Source: Candidatus Saccharimonadota bacterium (GTDB lineage: Bacteria > Patescibacteriota > Saccharimonadia > Saccharimonadales > Saccharimonadaceae). From it: a DNA stretch of 64,000 bases. A program made the position numbers and the translations under genes. The first letter of the stretch is position 1, and each line of letters starts with the position of its first letter. The stretch spans positions 160,797-224,796 of the forward strand of contig JAFWIF010000035.1 of the NCBI GenBank assembly GCA_017514975.1, written 5' to 3'. The notes under the pieces were generated by a model. That model was not told where the DNA came from and searched no databases. It saw nothing but the letters and a program-made list of their open reading frames with translations. Positions 51,934 to 60,676 of this stretch are shown here, in pieces.

Positions 51934-52770
51934 ATGCTATCAGCAGTTTGTATTTTATTGCTCACTTTCTTAATTGTATTTTTTATCCCAAACTACCGCA
52001 CGACGCCTCGCTTTAACCCCGAACAGAAAAAAAATACTCCTCAAGTTAAAAAATTATGGAGCCTCGCCCAAAGCGCGATGCGCGAACGTAAACCACTCAA
52101 GGCCGAAAAGGCTCTTCTAACAATCCTCAAGTTCGACGAAAAAAACGCCGCCGCCTATAATCGACTCGGCATCCTCTACGCTCGCGAAAAACATTATAAA
52201 GAGGCCCTAGAATGTTTTGAAATCGCCCAGAGTCTCGACAATAACGCCTCTAGCCTCCACAACGTCGGCCTGATTTATCTCGAAACCGAAAAATACGAAA
52301 AGGCCGCCCAAGCCTTCAATCAGGCTCTCGCCCTCGAAGGCGATCAGCCAGGGCGCTACGTAGCTTACGCCAAAGCCCTCGATAAGCTCGGTCAGCGCAC
52401 CAAGGCTATCGAGCAACTCGAAATCGCTTACGGAATCAATCCTAGCACGGTGATTTTACGACATATTCTCGAAATTTACGAAAACGCCGCCGACGAAGAA
52501 AACATCGCCGCAACCAAAAAACGCATCGAAAACTTCAAAGCCGAAACGCCTGCCGCAAAGCTTCGCTCACGTTTCTCGCGCCAACGTAGCGCCACCAAAA
52601 AAACCAAAACTACTACCAAATCATCCACCGCTTCGCGCCAAAAATCAAAAACCACCGCCTCAGCCTCTTCGTCAAAACCCACAAAAACCACCACCAAAAC
52701 CCTTGCTATCACCCCTAAATCGATCACAAGACCTATCAAAAAGCTTCCCAAAAACCGCAAAATCATATAA
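51934..52770 (+). CDS. Membrane-anchored TPR protein with basic tail
   Basis: 278 residues. N-terminal membrane helix (VCILLLTFLIVFFIP, about 5-19), then about four tetratricopeptide repeats (RKPLKAEKALLTILKFDEKN; AAAYNRLGILYAREKHYKEALECFE in pieces; LHNVGLIYLETEKYEKAAQAF; ALDKLGQRTKAIEQLE). The C-terminal 80 residues are Lys/Ser/Thr-rich and disordered (TKKTKTTTKSSTASRQ). Probably a scaffold; partner unknown. Leaderless promoter. Confidence 0.85.
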   Translation: MLSAVCILLLTFLIVFFIPNYRTTPRFNPEQKKNTPQVKKLWSLAQSAMRERKPLKAEKALLTILKFDEKNAAAYNRLGILYAREKHYKEALECFEIAQSLDNNASSLHNVGLIYLETEKYEKAAQAFNQALALEGDQPGRYVAYAKALDKLGQRTKAIEQLEIAYGINPSTVILRHILEIYENAADEENIAATKKRIENFKAETPAAKLRSRFSRQRSATKKTKTTTKSSTASRQKSKTTASASSSKPTKTTTKTLAITPKSITRPIKKLPKNRKII

Positions 52771-52814
52771 AATAAGCCCAGCGAAGCTTTGTCTTCGTCT
52801 CGAAATATCGCAAC

Positions 52815-52890
52815 GCCGCAATAGCTCAGTTGGTAGAGCAGCCGCCTTGTAAGCGGCAGGTCATCAGTTCAAGCCTGATTTGCGGCTCCA
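52815..52890 (+). tRNA. tRNA-Thr (anticodon TGT)
   Basis: Acceptor GCCGCAA/TTGCGGC, D-arm GCTCAGTTGGTAGAGC, anticodon loop CTTGTAA in stem GCCGC/GCGGC, T-arm with TTCAAGC, discriminator T, encoded CCA. Its 3' end ATTTGCGGCTCCA is repeated four more times immediately downstream. Confidence 0.96.
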
Positions 52891-53226
52891 CGAATGAAAA
52901 ACGAATCGCAAATTTATTTGCGTATTTGTTTTTCTGAGTGGAGTTTAGCAACTACAACGTATTTGCGGCTCCATGAGTAAAATGGCAAGCAAAAATGCTT
53001 GCATTTTTGATGAAATTTTCGAGTGGAGCATAGCAACTACAACGTATTTGCGGCTCCATGAGTAAAATGGCAAGCAAAAATGCTTGCATTTTTGATGAAA
53101 TTTTCGAGTGGAGCATAGCAACTACAACGTATTTGCGGCTCCACGAACGAGAAACAAATCGCAAATTTATTTGCGTATTTGTTTTTCTGAGTGGAGTTTA
53201 GCAACTACAACGTATTTGCGGCTCCA
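52891..53226 (+). repeat. Tandem array of four ~84-bp units ending in the tRNA-Thr 3' end
   Basis: Units: A 52891-52973 (83 bp), B 52974-53058 (85), B 53059-53143 (85, identical to the first B), A' 53144-53226 (83). Each ends with ATTTGCGGCTCCA, identical to the last 13 nt of tRNA-Thr. They share a long common 3' half (GAGTGGAG..TAGCAACTACAACG). The 5' half differs between types but always holds a hairpin: CGCAAAT/ATTTGCG in A, GCAAGCA/TGCTTGC in B. In B, TGGAGC also pairs with the terminal GCTCCA. No reading frame is supported. Confidence 0.9.
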
Positions 53227-53270
53227 CACTCATTTACTTTTAGTCCAAAGCCTGCTATCATAAAACTATT

Positions 53271-53357
53271 GCTGGAGTCGTCTAGTGGCTATGACAGCAG
53301 ACTGTAAATCTGCCGGATTAAGTTCCATCGTTGGTTCGAGTCCAACCTCCAGCACCA
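53271..53357 (+). tRNA. tRNA-Tyr (anticodon GTA)
   Basis: Acceptor GCTGGAG/CTCCAGC, anticodon loop CTGTAAA in stem GCAGA/TCTGC, long variable arm typical of Tyr, T-arm with TTCGAGT, encoded ACCA. 87 nt. Confidence 0.95.
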
Positions 53358-53389
53358 TTTTTTATTACCACAAATCTTAAACATAATTG

Positions 53390-55135
53390 ATGAACATAAA
53401 AAAGCGTATTCGACCTTTCTATCAATTGATTCCCGATCTTTTACTGTTTCAATTTGTTTCCTTTACTATCCTAACACCCATAACTGGCGCCACTTACGCC
53501 CTATGCAACGCTCTATTAAGAACATCGGGTACCGTTGCCGTCACTAGTGGCAATCTTGGTTTCTTGTTTACGCACTGGCAGGGCTACGCAATTATCGCCC
53601 TGTTAGTTTTGTTAATTCTCGTCCATGTCGCAATAGAACTAAATGCTCTAGTTTTGTACTGCGATAAGCTCCTCAGTGGCAAAAAGGCCTCTATTCTGAG
53701 CAGCCTGAAAAACGGCTTTATTGCGCTCAAAAAATACCGCAGCCTTCACGGCTTCCTCCTTATTGTTTACGCAGTTTTTCTCTCGCCACTGCTTGGTTTC
53801 GGATTGTCGATTTCACTAACCAGCTCACTATCTATCCCAAACTTTATCATGTCGGTCATCGTCGCAAACCCTCTACTGCTTACGCTACTGATCGTCGCAA
53901 CGATTGCGCTTGCGGTACGCATAATCATTAATTGCTTTATCGTGCACGGAGCTTTGCTCAACGATACGACTCTAAAAAAGGCAAGTCTCGCATCGCAAAA
54001 ACTCATCAAAAAGAATTTGCGCCACTTTATAAAAGAAATGCTCATTTTTGCAGTCCTCGCTCTCCTCGCGGTTGCGCTTCCTATTGTCCTGTTCTCGGTC
54101 GCACCACTAATAATTACGCAACTTATACCGATGAGCGAGCCCGTCATGCTATTCTCAGAACTCTTCTTCGCGTCTATTCTGTTTATAGTGGTAGCATTTT
54201 CGTTCCTGATGTCTCTTTCGTTCTTGGCAATCAAATTGTCGACACTCTACAAAAAATACCAAAACAAAGGCGAATGGAACTATGTACCAAGAGCCAAGCG
54301 CAAACATCCCGTCATTATTGCCTTGATGATTATCCTTATTGCCATCTGTGCCATCTTTTCCTTCTATGGAGCGACCAATTTTAATGAGCTTTTCCGCACC
54401 AAGGTTAAAACCGAGCTGATCGGACACCGCGCTGGCGGCGCCGAAGCCCCAGAAAACACCGTCCGCGGCATCGAAGTTGCTTATGAACTAGGCGCCACAG
54501 GCTGTGAAATCGATATTCAGCGTACCAAAGACGGACATTACGTCGTCAATCACGACAGCGATTTCTCACGCGTCGCCGGTGTCGATAAAACACCCGCCGA
54601 AATGACGCTCGACGAAATCAAACAACTCCGTGTCGACGGCGAGCCAATTCCGACCTTAGAAGAAACCCTGGAAGCCTCACGCGACAAAGTTACCCTATAC
54701 GTCGAGCTAAAAGGCGACACTGCAGACGAACAGATGGCTGACGACGCCGTAAGAATCATCAAAGAATACAATATGCAAAACCAAGCCGTCCTAATCTCTC
54801 TAAAGTACGATTTGATGGAATATGTCGAACAGAAATATCCCGAAATGCTAACGGGATACCTCGCCTTTATTTCGCTCGGCCAGATTGAAAACACGTCCTT
54901 CGACTATTTATCGCTCGAGGAACAACTTGCTACCAAAGATACAATTGCCGCGATTCACGATAAGGGCAAAAAGGTTCTCGTCTGGACTGTCAACGAAGAA
55001 GACGACATTAGACACTTCCTGACCAGCGACGCCGACGCTATCGTTACCGACCAGATCAAATTATCTCGCGACATCAAAAAACAACTTCCAAAACGCAACC
55101 CCCTCGAAGTCATACTGCAAGCAACGTTTTATTAG
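53390..55135 (+). CDS. Glycerophosphodiester phosphodiesterase with N-terminal membrane domain
   Basis: About 581 residues. The first ~330 hold about eight membrane helices of the GPDPase_memb type, found in Firmicutes GDPDs (FVSFTILTPITGATYAL; LFVIVAF-like late helix). The GDPD TIM-barrel follows, starting LIGHRAGGAEAPENTVRGIEVAYELG (in pieces; catalytic His and the following Glu) with CEIDIQRTKDGHYVVNHD. It ends near DADAIVTDQI. It cleaves glycerophosphodiesters, perhaps host or teichoic-acid-derived. The annotated frame starts at TTG 53387; ATG 53390 is preferred. Confidence 0.9.
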   Translation: MNIKKRIRPFYQLIPDLLLFQFVSFTILTPITGATYALCNALLRTSGTVAVTSGNLGFLFTHWQGYAIIALLVLLILVHVAIELNALVLYCDKLLSGKKASILSSLKNGFIALKKYRSLHGFLLIVYAVFLSPLLGFGLSISLTSSLSIPNFIMSVIVANPLLLTLLIVATIALAVRIIINCFIVHGALLNDTTLKKASLASQKLIKKNLRHFIKEMLIFAVLALLAVALPIVLFSVAPLIITQLIPMSEPVMLFSELFFASILFIVVAFSFLMSLSFLAIKLSTLYKKYQNKGEWNYVPRAKRKHPVIIALMIILIAICAIFSFYGATNFNELFRTKVKTELIGHRAGGAEAPENTVRGIEVAYELGATGCEIDIQRTKDGHYVVNHDSDFSRVAGVDKTPAEMTLDEIKQLRVDGEPIPTLEETLEASRDKVTLYVELKGDTADEQMADDAVRIIKEYNMQNQAVLISLKYDLMEYVEQKYPEMLTGYLAFISLGQIENTSFDYLSLEEQLATKDTIAAIHDKGKKVLVWTVNEEDDIRHFLTSDADAIVTDQIKLSRDIKKQLPKRNPLEVILQATFY

Positions 55136-55182
55136 GCCTTAACTCCACAAACCCCACCCATCCACAATATCGCACATCATTC

Positions 55183-55211
55183 TTGACTTTTTTGCAATAT
55201 CGTGATAATAT
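55183..55211 (+). promoter_or_regulatory. Promoter of the polysaccharide operon
   Basis: TTGACT (55183-55188), 17-bp spacer, TAATAT (55206-55211). A ~180-nt leader follows. Confidence 0.75.
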
Positions 55212-55270
55212 AGAGATATAAACTTACGTGGGCAACGCGTCGGTCTCTTTGTGAATCGTCTCGGAAAAAG

Positions 55271-55309
55271 TCCCAAAACTTGGAGGTAAATCAGGTTTTG
55301 GGATTTTTT
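55271..55309 (+). terminator. Attenuator-like terminator in the polysaccharide leader
   Basis: TCCCAAAAC (55271-55279) pairs with GTTTTGGGA (55295-55303), then TTTTTTC. It lies between the promoter and the first gene at 55398. An alternative CCAA-AAC-TTGG hairpin (within 55273-55283) could compete with it. This suggests regulation by premature termination. Confidence 0.7.
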
Positions 55310-55397
55310 CTTGTTTAAAGAGATATAAAATGATTCGCGAACCAACGCCACGCCACCAATCCGCGTAAAAATAATCAAACAAAAGGGAAGTGTGAAA

Positions 55398-56144
55398 ATG
55401 GGCAAACCTGTCAAAAAACTGGAGTACGCCAACGCCGCCGATGGCGCTACTTTTGCAGATGTCCAAGAATCGATTGAGACCCCCGTTCGTCTCACTAAAG
55501 TCTCGATCCTCAAGCACTTGCGCACAACCGCCTACCGCACAATTAAACGCCTCTTTGATATCTTTGTCGGTATCGTTGGTTGTTTACTGACGATACCGCT
55601 CCTCGGCATTGTCAAGCTGTACAATCTCAAACATGACGACCACGCTCCGCTTCTCTATGCTCAAGTCCGCGTTGGTAAAAACGGCAAGCTCTTCAAAGTC
55701 TACAAAATCCGCAGCATGGTCCACGACGCCGACGCAAAACTCGCCAAACTCCTCGAGGAAAATGCAGCGCTCCGCGCAGAATGGGAGCAAAACCATAAAC
55801 TAAAAAACGACCCTCGTATCACTCGCGTCGGCCGCTTCCTCCGCAAAACTAGCCTCGACGAATTCCCCCAATTCTGGAACATCCTTATTGGCGAGATGAG
55901 CCTGGTTGGACCCCGCCCGCTCGCCGTTGGCGAACTCGACCTCCACGGCGGCGATCACGCCCTCTACGAATCCGTAAAGCCAGGCCTCACCGGCTGGTGG
56001 GGCGCGAACGGCAGAAGCGACACCGACTACGAACATCGCCTAAATCTCGAATACTTCTACGCCAAAAACGCCAGCCTCGTCCTAGATTTTACCTGTATCA
56101 TAAAGACTCTTCTAAGTGTTTTTAAGCGAAAGGGAGCGGTATGA
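55398..56144 (+). CDS. Undecaprenyl-phosphate sugar phosphotransferase (bacterial sugar transferase)
   Basis: Initiates surface polysaccharide synthesis by moving a sugar-1-phosphate to the lipid carrier. One membrane helix ([20 protein letters not shown], about 53-72), then the WcaJ/PglC-like catalytic domain: [46 protein letters not shown] (in pieces) and [11 protein letters not shown]. 248 residues; the long N-terminal helices of WbaP are absent. GGGAAG lies before ATG 55398. Codon use is still core-like. Confidence 0.92.
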   Translation: MGKPVKKLEYANAADGATFADVQESIETPVRLTKVSILKHLRTTAYRTIKRLFDIFVGIVGCLLTIPLLGIVKLYNLKHDDHAPLLYAQVRVGKNGKLFKVYKIRSMVHDADAKLAKLLEENAALRAEWEQNHKLKNDPRITRVGRFLRKTSLDEFPQFWNILIGEMSLVGPRPLAVGELDLHGGDHALYESVKPGLTGWWGANGRSDTDYEHRLNLEYFYAKNASLVLDFTCIIKTLLSVFKRKGAV

Positions 56145-57232
56145 TGAAAAAACCACTGATCATAGCTCAAATAATGGGCAAATGGCTCGGCGGCGGCGTT
56201 GAAGCTATTATTATGAATTACTACCATCATATCGACCGAAACAAAATTCAATTCGATTTTATCTGCGACGAAGATTCGACCAATATTCCTTATGACGAGA
56301 TTGAAAAACTCGGTGGCAAGGTAATTCTTTGTCCACCATACCAAAAACTCCCAAAGTACCTAAAATTCTTGACGCAACTTTTCCGTGAGAAAAAATACCA
56401 CATCGTACACTCAAACATAAATACTTTAAGCGTCTTTCCGCTCTATGCGGCAAAGAAAGCTGGCGTACCGGTGCGTATCGCACATAGTCACAGTACGAGC
56501 AATCCACGCGAATGGAAGAAAAATCTTGCAAAGAACGCACTCCGCCCATTCAGCAAACAATATGCAACGGATTATTTTGCTTGCAGCGAGCTGGCTGGGC
56601 GTTATTTATTTGGCGATCAAGCTTTCGACAAAGGCAAAGTAAAGATTATTCGTAATGCGATTGACGTCGAAAAGTTCAAATTTGATCCAGTAGCCAGGAA
56701 AAAACTGCGCAAAGAAATTGGGATCAAGGACGACGATTTTGTAGTCGGCCATATTGGCCGCTTTGTCGAGCAAAAGAATCATCGTTTCTTGATTGATATT
56801 TTTGCAGAAGCCAAGAAAGAAAAGAAAAACGCAAAGCTAGTGCTAGTTGGCCAAGGCCCGCTCCGCGAAGAAATAAGGCAAAAGGTCGAGGATTTAGGGC
56901 TCCAGAAAGATGTTTTCTTCTTGGGACAGAGAAACGATACAAATAAGCTCTATTCCGTGTTTGACGTTTTTTGTTTGCCAAGTCTGTACGAAGGCTTGCC
57001 AGTGGTCGGCGTTGAAGCGCAGGCGAATGGTGTGCCGTGCGTGTTCTCAGATCAAGTTACGGAAGAGATCGCCATAAACAAGAATGTTAAATTGGTAGAT
57101 ACTGAGAAGTCTATCAGTACAGTAGCTAAAGACATCATCAAAAGTAGCAAAAGAATTGAACCTAATAACTACCTGTTCGATATCAGGAAAGAATCAAAGC
57201 GATTCAGCGATTATTACGGGGAGTACAGCTAA
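56141..57232 (+). CDS. Glycosyltransferase family 4-type (GT-B)
   Basis: Retaining GT-B transferase. N-terminal [16 protein letters not shown], central [20 protein letters not shown], and the conserved donor-binding [26 protein letters not shown] (in pieces, E-x7-E motif). 363 residues. Begins in the 4-base overlap with the sugar transferase. Codon use shifts toward A/T within this gene. Donor and acceptor unknown. Confidence 0.9.
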   Translation: MMKKPLIIAQIMGKWLGGGVEAIIMNYYHHIDRNKIQFDFICDEDSTNIPYDEIEKLGGKVILCPPYQKLPKYLKFLTQLFREKKYHIVHSNINTLSVFPLYAAKKAGVPVRIAHSHSTSNPREWKKNLAKNALRPFSKQYATDYFACSELAGRYLFGDQAFDKGKVKIIRNAIDVEKFKFDPVARKKLRKEIGIKDDDFVVGHIGRFVEQKNHRFLIDIFAEAKKEKKNAKLVLVGQGPLREEIRQKVEDLGLQKDVFFLGQRNDTNKLYSVFDVFCLPSLYEGLPVVGVEAQANGVPCVFSDQVTEEIAINKNVKLVDTEKSISTVAKDIIKSSKRIEPNNYLFDIRKESKRFSDYYGEYS

Positions 57233-57765
57233 TGTTTTTCGATATTGCCAACAAGGCCTTAGGGATAATCAAGACATTTATTTATAAGCTAATATATTTT
57301 CATCGTATTCAAATAGAAGGGCTTCCAAAAGTCGCTAAGTCGATAAATTATTCAATAAAGAAGGGTTCGAAGCTTATTATTGGAAGCAATTTCAAGGCGC
57401 GCAATAACGTTAGTTTTAGGATTTACGATGGAGGCAAAGTCATTTTAGGCGATAACGTATTCTGCAATGACGGCGTATCGATTAACTGCCTTAAGAATAT
57501 CACTATCGGAAACAATACGATTATCGGACCAGGCGTAATGTTCTTTGACCATGACCATGATTATAAGAATAATATCAAGAATTTCGTAAAAAAAGAAATC
57601 ATTATAGGGAATGGCGTATGGATAGGAGCTGGATCAATTATCCTAAAAGGCGTGAAGATTGGAGACAATACGATCATTGCAGCAGGAACGATTATAACGA
57701 AGGACATAGGTAAGGACAGGCTAGTTTTTCAAAAAATAGATTTGGGGGTTCGAGATGCAAAATAG
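57232..57765 (+). CDS. Left-handed beta-helix acyltransferase
   Basis: Hexapeptide-repeat acetyltransferase-like protein. Repeats [43 protein letters not shown] (in pieces) and [32 protein letters not shown] (in pieces) form the beta-helix; the loop carries His residues of the active site (DHDHDY). 177 residues. It starts on the last base of the preceding stop. Likely O-acetylates the polysaccharide. Confidence 0.88.
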   Translation: MFFDIANKALGIIKTFIYKLIYFHRIQIEGLPKVAKSINYSIKKGSKLIIGSNFKARNNVSFRIYDGGKVILGDNVFCNDGVSINCLKNITIGNNTIIGPGVMFFDHDHDYKNNIKNFVKKEIIIGNGVWIGAGSIILKGVKIGDNTIIAAGTIITKDIGKDRLVFQKIDLGVRDAK

Positions 57766-58807
57766 AAAACCAAGAATATTTTTCGTCATGAAAACCAATG
57801 ATTATTCTGGAGCGGAAGCCGTAAACATTACAATTATCAAAAATTTAAAAAATAAATTTGATTTCTATTGGGTGTCGCAAAAAGGAAATATAAATAAAAA
57901 ACTCAAAGAAGAAAAAATAAAGTGGATCGAGATAAAAAAACTATCTATCAGAGAAATGCAAAGAGTCATAAACGACTATCGCCCCGACATCCTACATGCA
58001 ACAGATTATACTGCAAGCATCGTTTGCGCACCCTTTGCACGCAAAACTTCAGTAATAAACCATCTTCATAATAATTCGCCATGGCTAAAAAAGAGGTGCG
58101 TCAACTCATTTCTATATAGATATGCCGCAAAGAGAGCCACTAAAGTATTAGTAGTTTCCGAATCGATTATTAATGAATATGTGTACGCAAATTGCATAAT
58201 AGAGAAGATGATTAATATCGGAAATCCTGTTTCGAGAGAAGAGATCCTTTCGAAAGTCGACAAAAATGAAAAGAAAGAATATGACATCTGCTGCGTAGCA
58301 CGCATAGTACCTCAAAAAAATCCATGGAAATTTTTAGAAATTATTGCAGAATTAAAGAAAAAAAGGCCAAATATTAAAGTGGTGTGGGTCGGGAAAGGTG
58401 AAAATAAAGATGAAATTGAGAATTATTCCCATAAACTTGGCCTAGATGAAAATATTGATTTTGTTGGCTTTCAAAAGAACCCTTGGCAATATATGGCCAA
58501 ATCAAAGATTTTTATGATGACTTCAAGCTATGAAGGATACGGCTTAGTCGTATTCGAGGCGCTAAGCTTAGGATTACCCTGCGTAGTATCTGGTGTCGGC
58601 GGCCTGGTTAATATCGTAACAGATGATTGTGGACGATTATGTCGTACAAAAGGCGATTTTGTAGAGGAATGCAATTTACTATTGAGCAGTAAGCGACTCC
58701 TCGATAATAAAAGTCAACAGTCTATTTTGAGGAGTAGGGAATTAGACAATATAGACAAATATATGGCTCAAATCTCAAGTTTATATGGTGAATTATATGA
58801 AAGCTAG
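57755..58807 (+). CDS. Glycosyltransferase family 4-type (GT-B)
   Basis: 350 residues. [17 protein letters not shown] near the start, [14 protein letters not shown] in the middle, and the donor site [28 protein letters not shown] (in pieces). Overlaps the acetyltransferase by 11 bases. Codons are strongly A/T-rich (AAA, ATA), unlike the ribosomal genes, which points to acquisition. Sugar unknown. Confidence 0.9.
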   Translation: MQNRKPRIFFVMKTNDYSGAEAVNITIIKNLKNKFDFYWVSQKGNINKKLKEEKIKWIEIKKLSIREMQRVINDYRPDILHATDYTASIVCAPFARKTSVINHLHNNSPWLKKRCVNSFLYRYAAKRATKVLVVSESIINEYVYANCIIEKMINIGNPVSREEILSKVDKNEKKEYDICCVARIVPQKNPWKFLEIIAELKKKRPNIKVVWVGKGENKDEIENYSHKLGLDENIDFVGFQKNPWQYMAKSKIFMMTSSYEGYGLVVFEALSLGLPCVVSGVGGLVNIVTDDCGRLCRTKGDFVEECNLLLSSKRLLDNKSQQSILRSRELDNIDKYMAQISSLYGELYES

Positions 58808-59879
58808 AAAAGATAATATCGTGCGCTTCTTGGCAGTAATCACCCTAGCAATCGCTTGTAAGGTTTTTCAGTTTTCTTTTTTGCCAAAAAAGTATTTTTA
58901 TGATAGCGGACACATATTAGCCGTAATGAATGGTTCAGGACTGACAGACACCTCATACGCTTTCACTGCAAATTTCTTTAATGCCTGTAACATATTCGGA
59001 CTCAATGATATATATTCCTGGAGTATTCTTATTACGGCAGTCTTTACGCTGGCAATCGCTATCGCTTTTTTACTATCCAAAAAACACTATACGACAATAC
59101 AGTATATTTTAATCTTTTCCAGTATTGCATTATTAGATATTTTTGCCTTTAACCTTAGTAAAGAAGTTATACAATTATTAATCTTTTTTGTCGCATATCT
59201 AATCATAAAATCAAGAACAATTAAGAAAGACTGGCAAAAAGTTGCACTGTGTTCGCTTTTATTCTTACTCGAATCGCTATATTTCCGAATATATTATCTA
59301 ATTCTCGCCGCGCTAATCCCTATCATTTACATCACGCTTAAAAAAACCAAAAGAAACAAAACAAATCCATACAAAGTAATAATAGCACTCCTAGCGGCTT
59401 TCTATGCGCTCACTTTTATGGCAGGGTTAATATCAAGCGATGGCATCGAATCAATTCTAACTGCAAGATCTACCATAAACAATCAACGTATAGCATTAGG
59501 CGACAAAGATGCCAATACTATGATCAACGAAGTACTTGGAGAGAATAAAAACTTTCTAATTTTTAGCATTAATTATTTTATCGACTTCATTAGGCTATTG
59601 TTGCCATTAGAACTATTAATGAAGGGCGTTAAATACTTTCCATTCGTACTATATCAGTCACTTATTCTAGCTTTTATGATTCAGGCAATTAGGAACAAAA
59701 ACATTATCGATGCTGACAAAAAAATCGCATTGTCTTGTATGCTAGGATTTATCATGGTTTCCGCCATCTTTGAACCTGACTTCGGCTCATTTATTAGACA
59801 TCAATCATGTTTACTCCCAATACTCATGTTAGTAATGCCAGATCAATATAAATGTAATAAAAAGGAGATAATTAAATGA
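58797..59879 (+). CDS. Polysaccharide polymerase-like membrane protein (EpsG-like)
   Basis: About 360 residues, roughly ten membrane helices (FLAVITLAIACKVFQFSF; ILIFSSIALLDIFAF; LESLYFRIYYLILAALIPIIY). Its place in the cluster and its size fit an EpsG/Wzy polymerase. The frame opens at ATG 58785, but GGTGA six bases before ATG 58797 favours the later start. It overlaps the GT gene. Confidence 0.72.
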   Translation: MKARKDNIVRFLAVITLAIACKVFQFSFLPKKYFYDSGHILAVMNGSGLTDTSYAFTANFFNACNIFGLNDIYSWSILITAVFTLAIAIAFLLSKKHYTTIQYILIFSSIALLDIFAFNLSKEVIQLLIFFVAYLIIKSRTIKKDWQKVALCSLLFLLESLYFRIYYLILAALIPIIYITLKKTKRNKTNPYKVIIALLAAFYALTFMAGLISSDGIESILTARSTINNQRIALGDKDANTMINEVLGENKNFLIFSINYFIDFIRLLLPLELLMKGVKYFPFVLYQSLILAFMIQAIRNKNIIDADKKIALSCMLGFIMVSAIFEPDFGSFIRHQSCLLPILMLVMPDQYKCNKKEIIK

Positions 59880-60676
59880 AGCGATTATCGCTAATAGAAC
59901 ACCAAAAAGTAATGCTAGATATTTTGTTATTTTTTGATAAAAAATGCAGAGAAAACGGTATTCAGTATACCCTTATCGGCGGCTCCCTAATTGGAGCCAT
60001 ACGACATAAGGGATTTATTCCTTGGGACGACGATATCGACGTAGGTCTGACGCGTAAAAATTACGATAAAATAATAAAGATACTAGAAAAAGAACACAAA
60101 ACATATCAATTACTAAAAGACGGCAATGGAGGCGAAAGGTTTGCGTTTCATAAGCTGATCGATACCAGAACGTCAATAATTGAACCGCAGCTATCTAAAC
60201 AATGTGAGGGATATGGCGTTTATTTAGATATCTTTTGTTTCGATAACGCTCCAAATGATGAAAAAATCAGAAAAAAGTATATCAAACGAAAAAAAATTTT
60301 AGTCAGCCTATTCTCTAGAAAAAAATTATCGCGTACGGAGTCTATTAAGCAAAATATCATGAGAACAATTAAAAATATCGTTTCAGTAATCATTGGGTAT
60401 AGGAACCTGAATAATATTTCAGCAAAACTATGCGCTAAATACAACAACGAAAAAACTGAATATGTAGTTAGCAATTGGCCATTATATGCAGTCGAGCAGG
60501 AAACACATAAAACTAAAAATTTTCAAGTATATGTAGATGCAATTTTTTGCAATAAAACAGTCATGATTTCGGCAGACTATGATGAAATATTAAGAAATAC
60601 TTTTGGCGACTACATGCAATTGCCACCAAAAGAGCAAAGGATAAATAAACATGGCCTTATTGCATTTTGGAAGTAA
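59876..60676 (+). CDS. LicD family phosphotransferase
   Basis: LicD proteins transfer phosphocholine or similar groups to surface glycans. The signature GGSLIGAIRHKGFIPWDDDIDVG (about 38-60, in pieces) holds the two metal-binding Asp. The second half (YGVYLDIFCFDNAP; FQVYVDAIF) and NTFGDYMQLPP also fit. 266 residues. It starts in a 4-base overlap with the polymerase gene. Confidence 0.9.
   Translation: MKRLSLIEHQKVMLDILLFFDKKCRENGIQYTLIGGSLIGAIRHKGFIPWDDDIDVGLTRKNYDKIIKILEKEHKTYQLLKDGNGGERFAFHKLIDTRTSIIEPQLSKQCEGYGVYLDIFCFDNAPNDEKIRKKYIKRKKILVSLFSRKKLSRTESIKQNIMRTIKNIVSVIIGYRNLNNISAKLCAKYNNEKTEYVVSNWPLYAVEQETHKTKNFQVYVDAIFCNKTVMISADYDEILRNTFGDYMQLPPKEQRINKHGLIAFWK

Noticed and set aside
52952..53164. 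Minus-strand 70-aa frame across the array
   Set aside because: It only translates the tandem repeat and has no ribosome site.
52891..53226. CRISPR array
   Set aside because: Units are ~84 bp, near-identical over their full length, and have no unique spacers; no cas gene is in the window.
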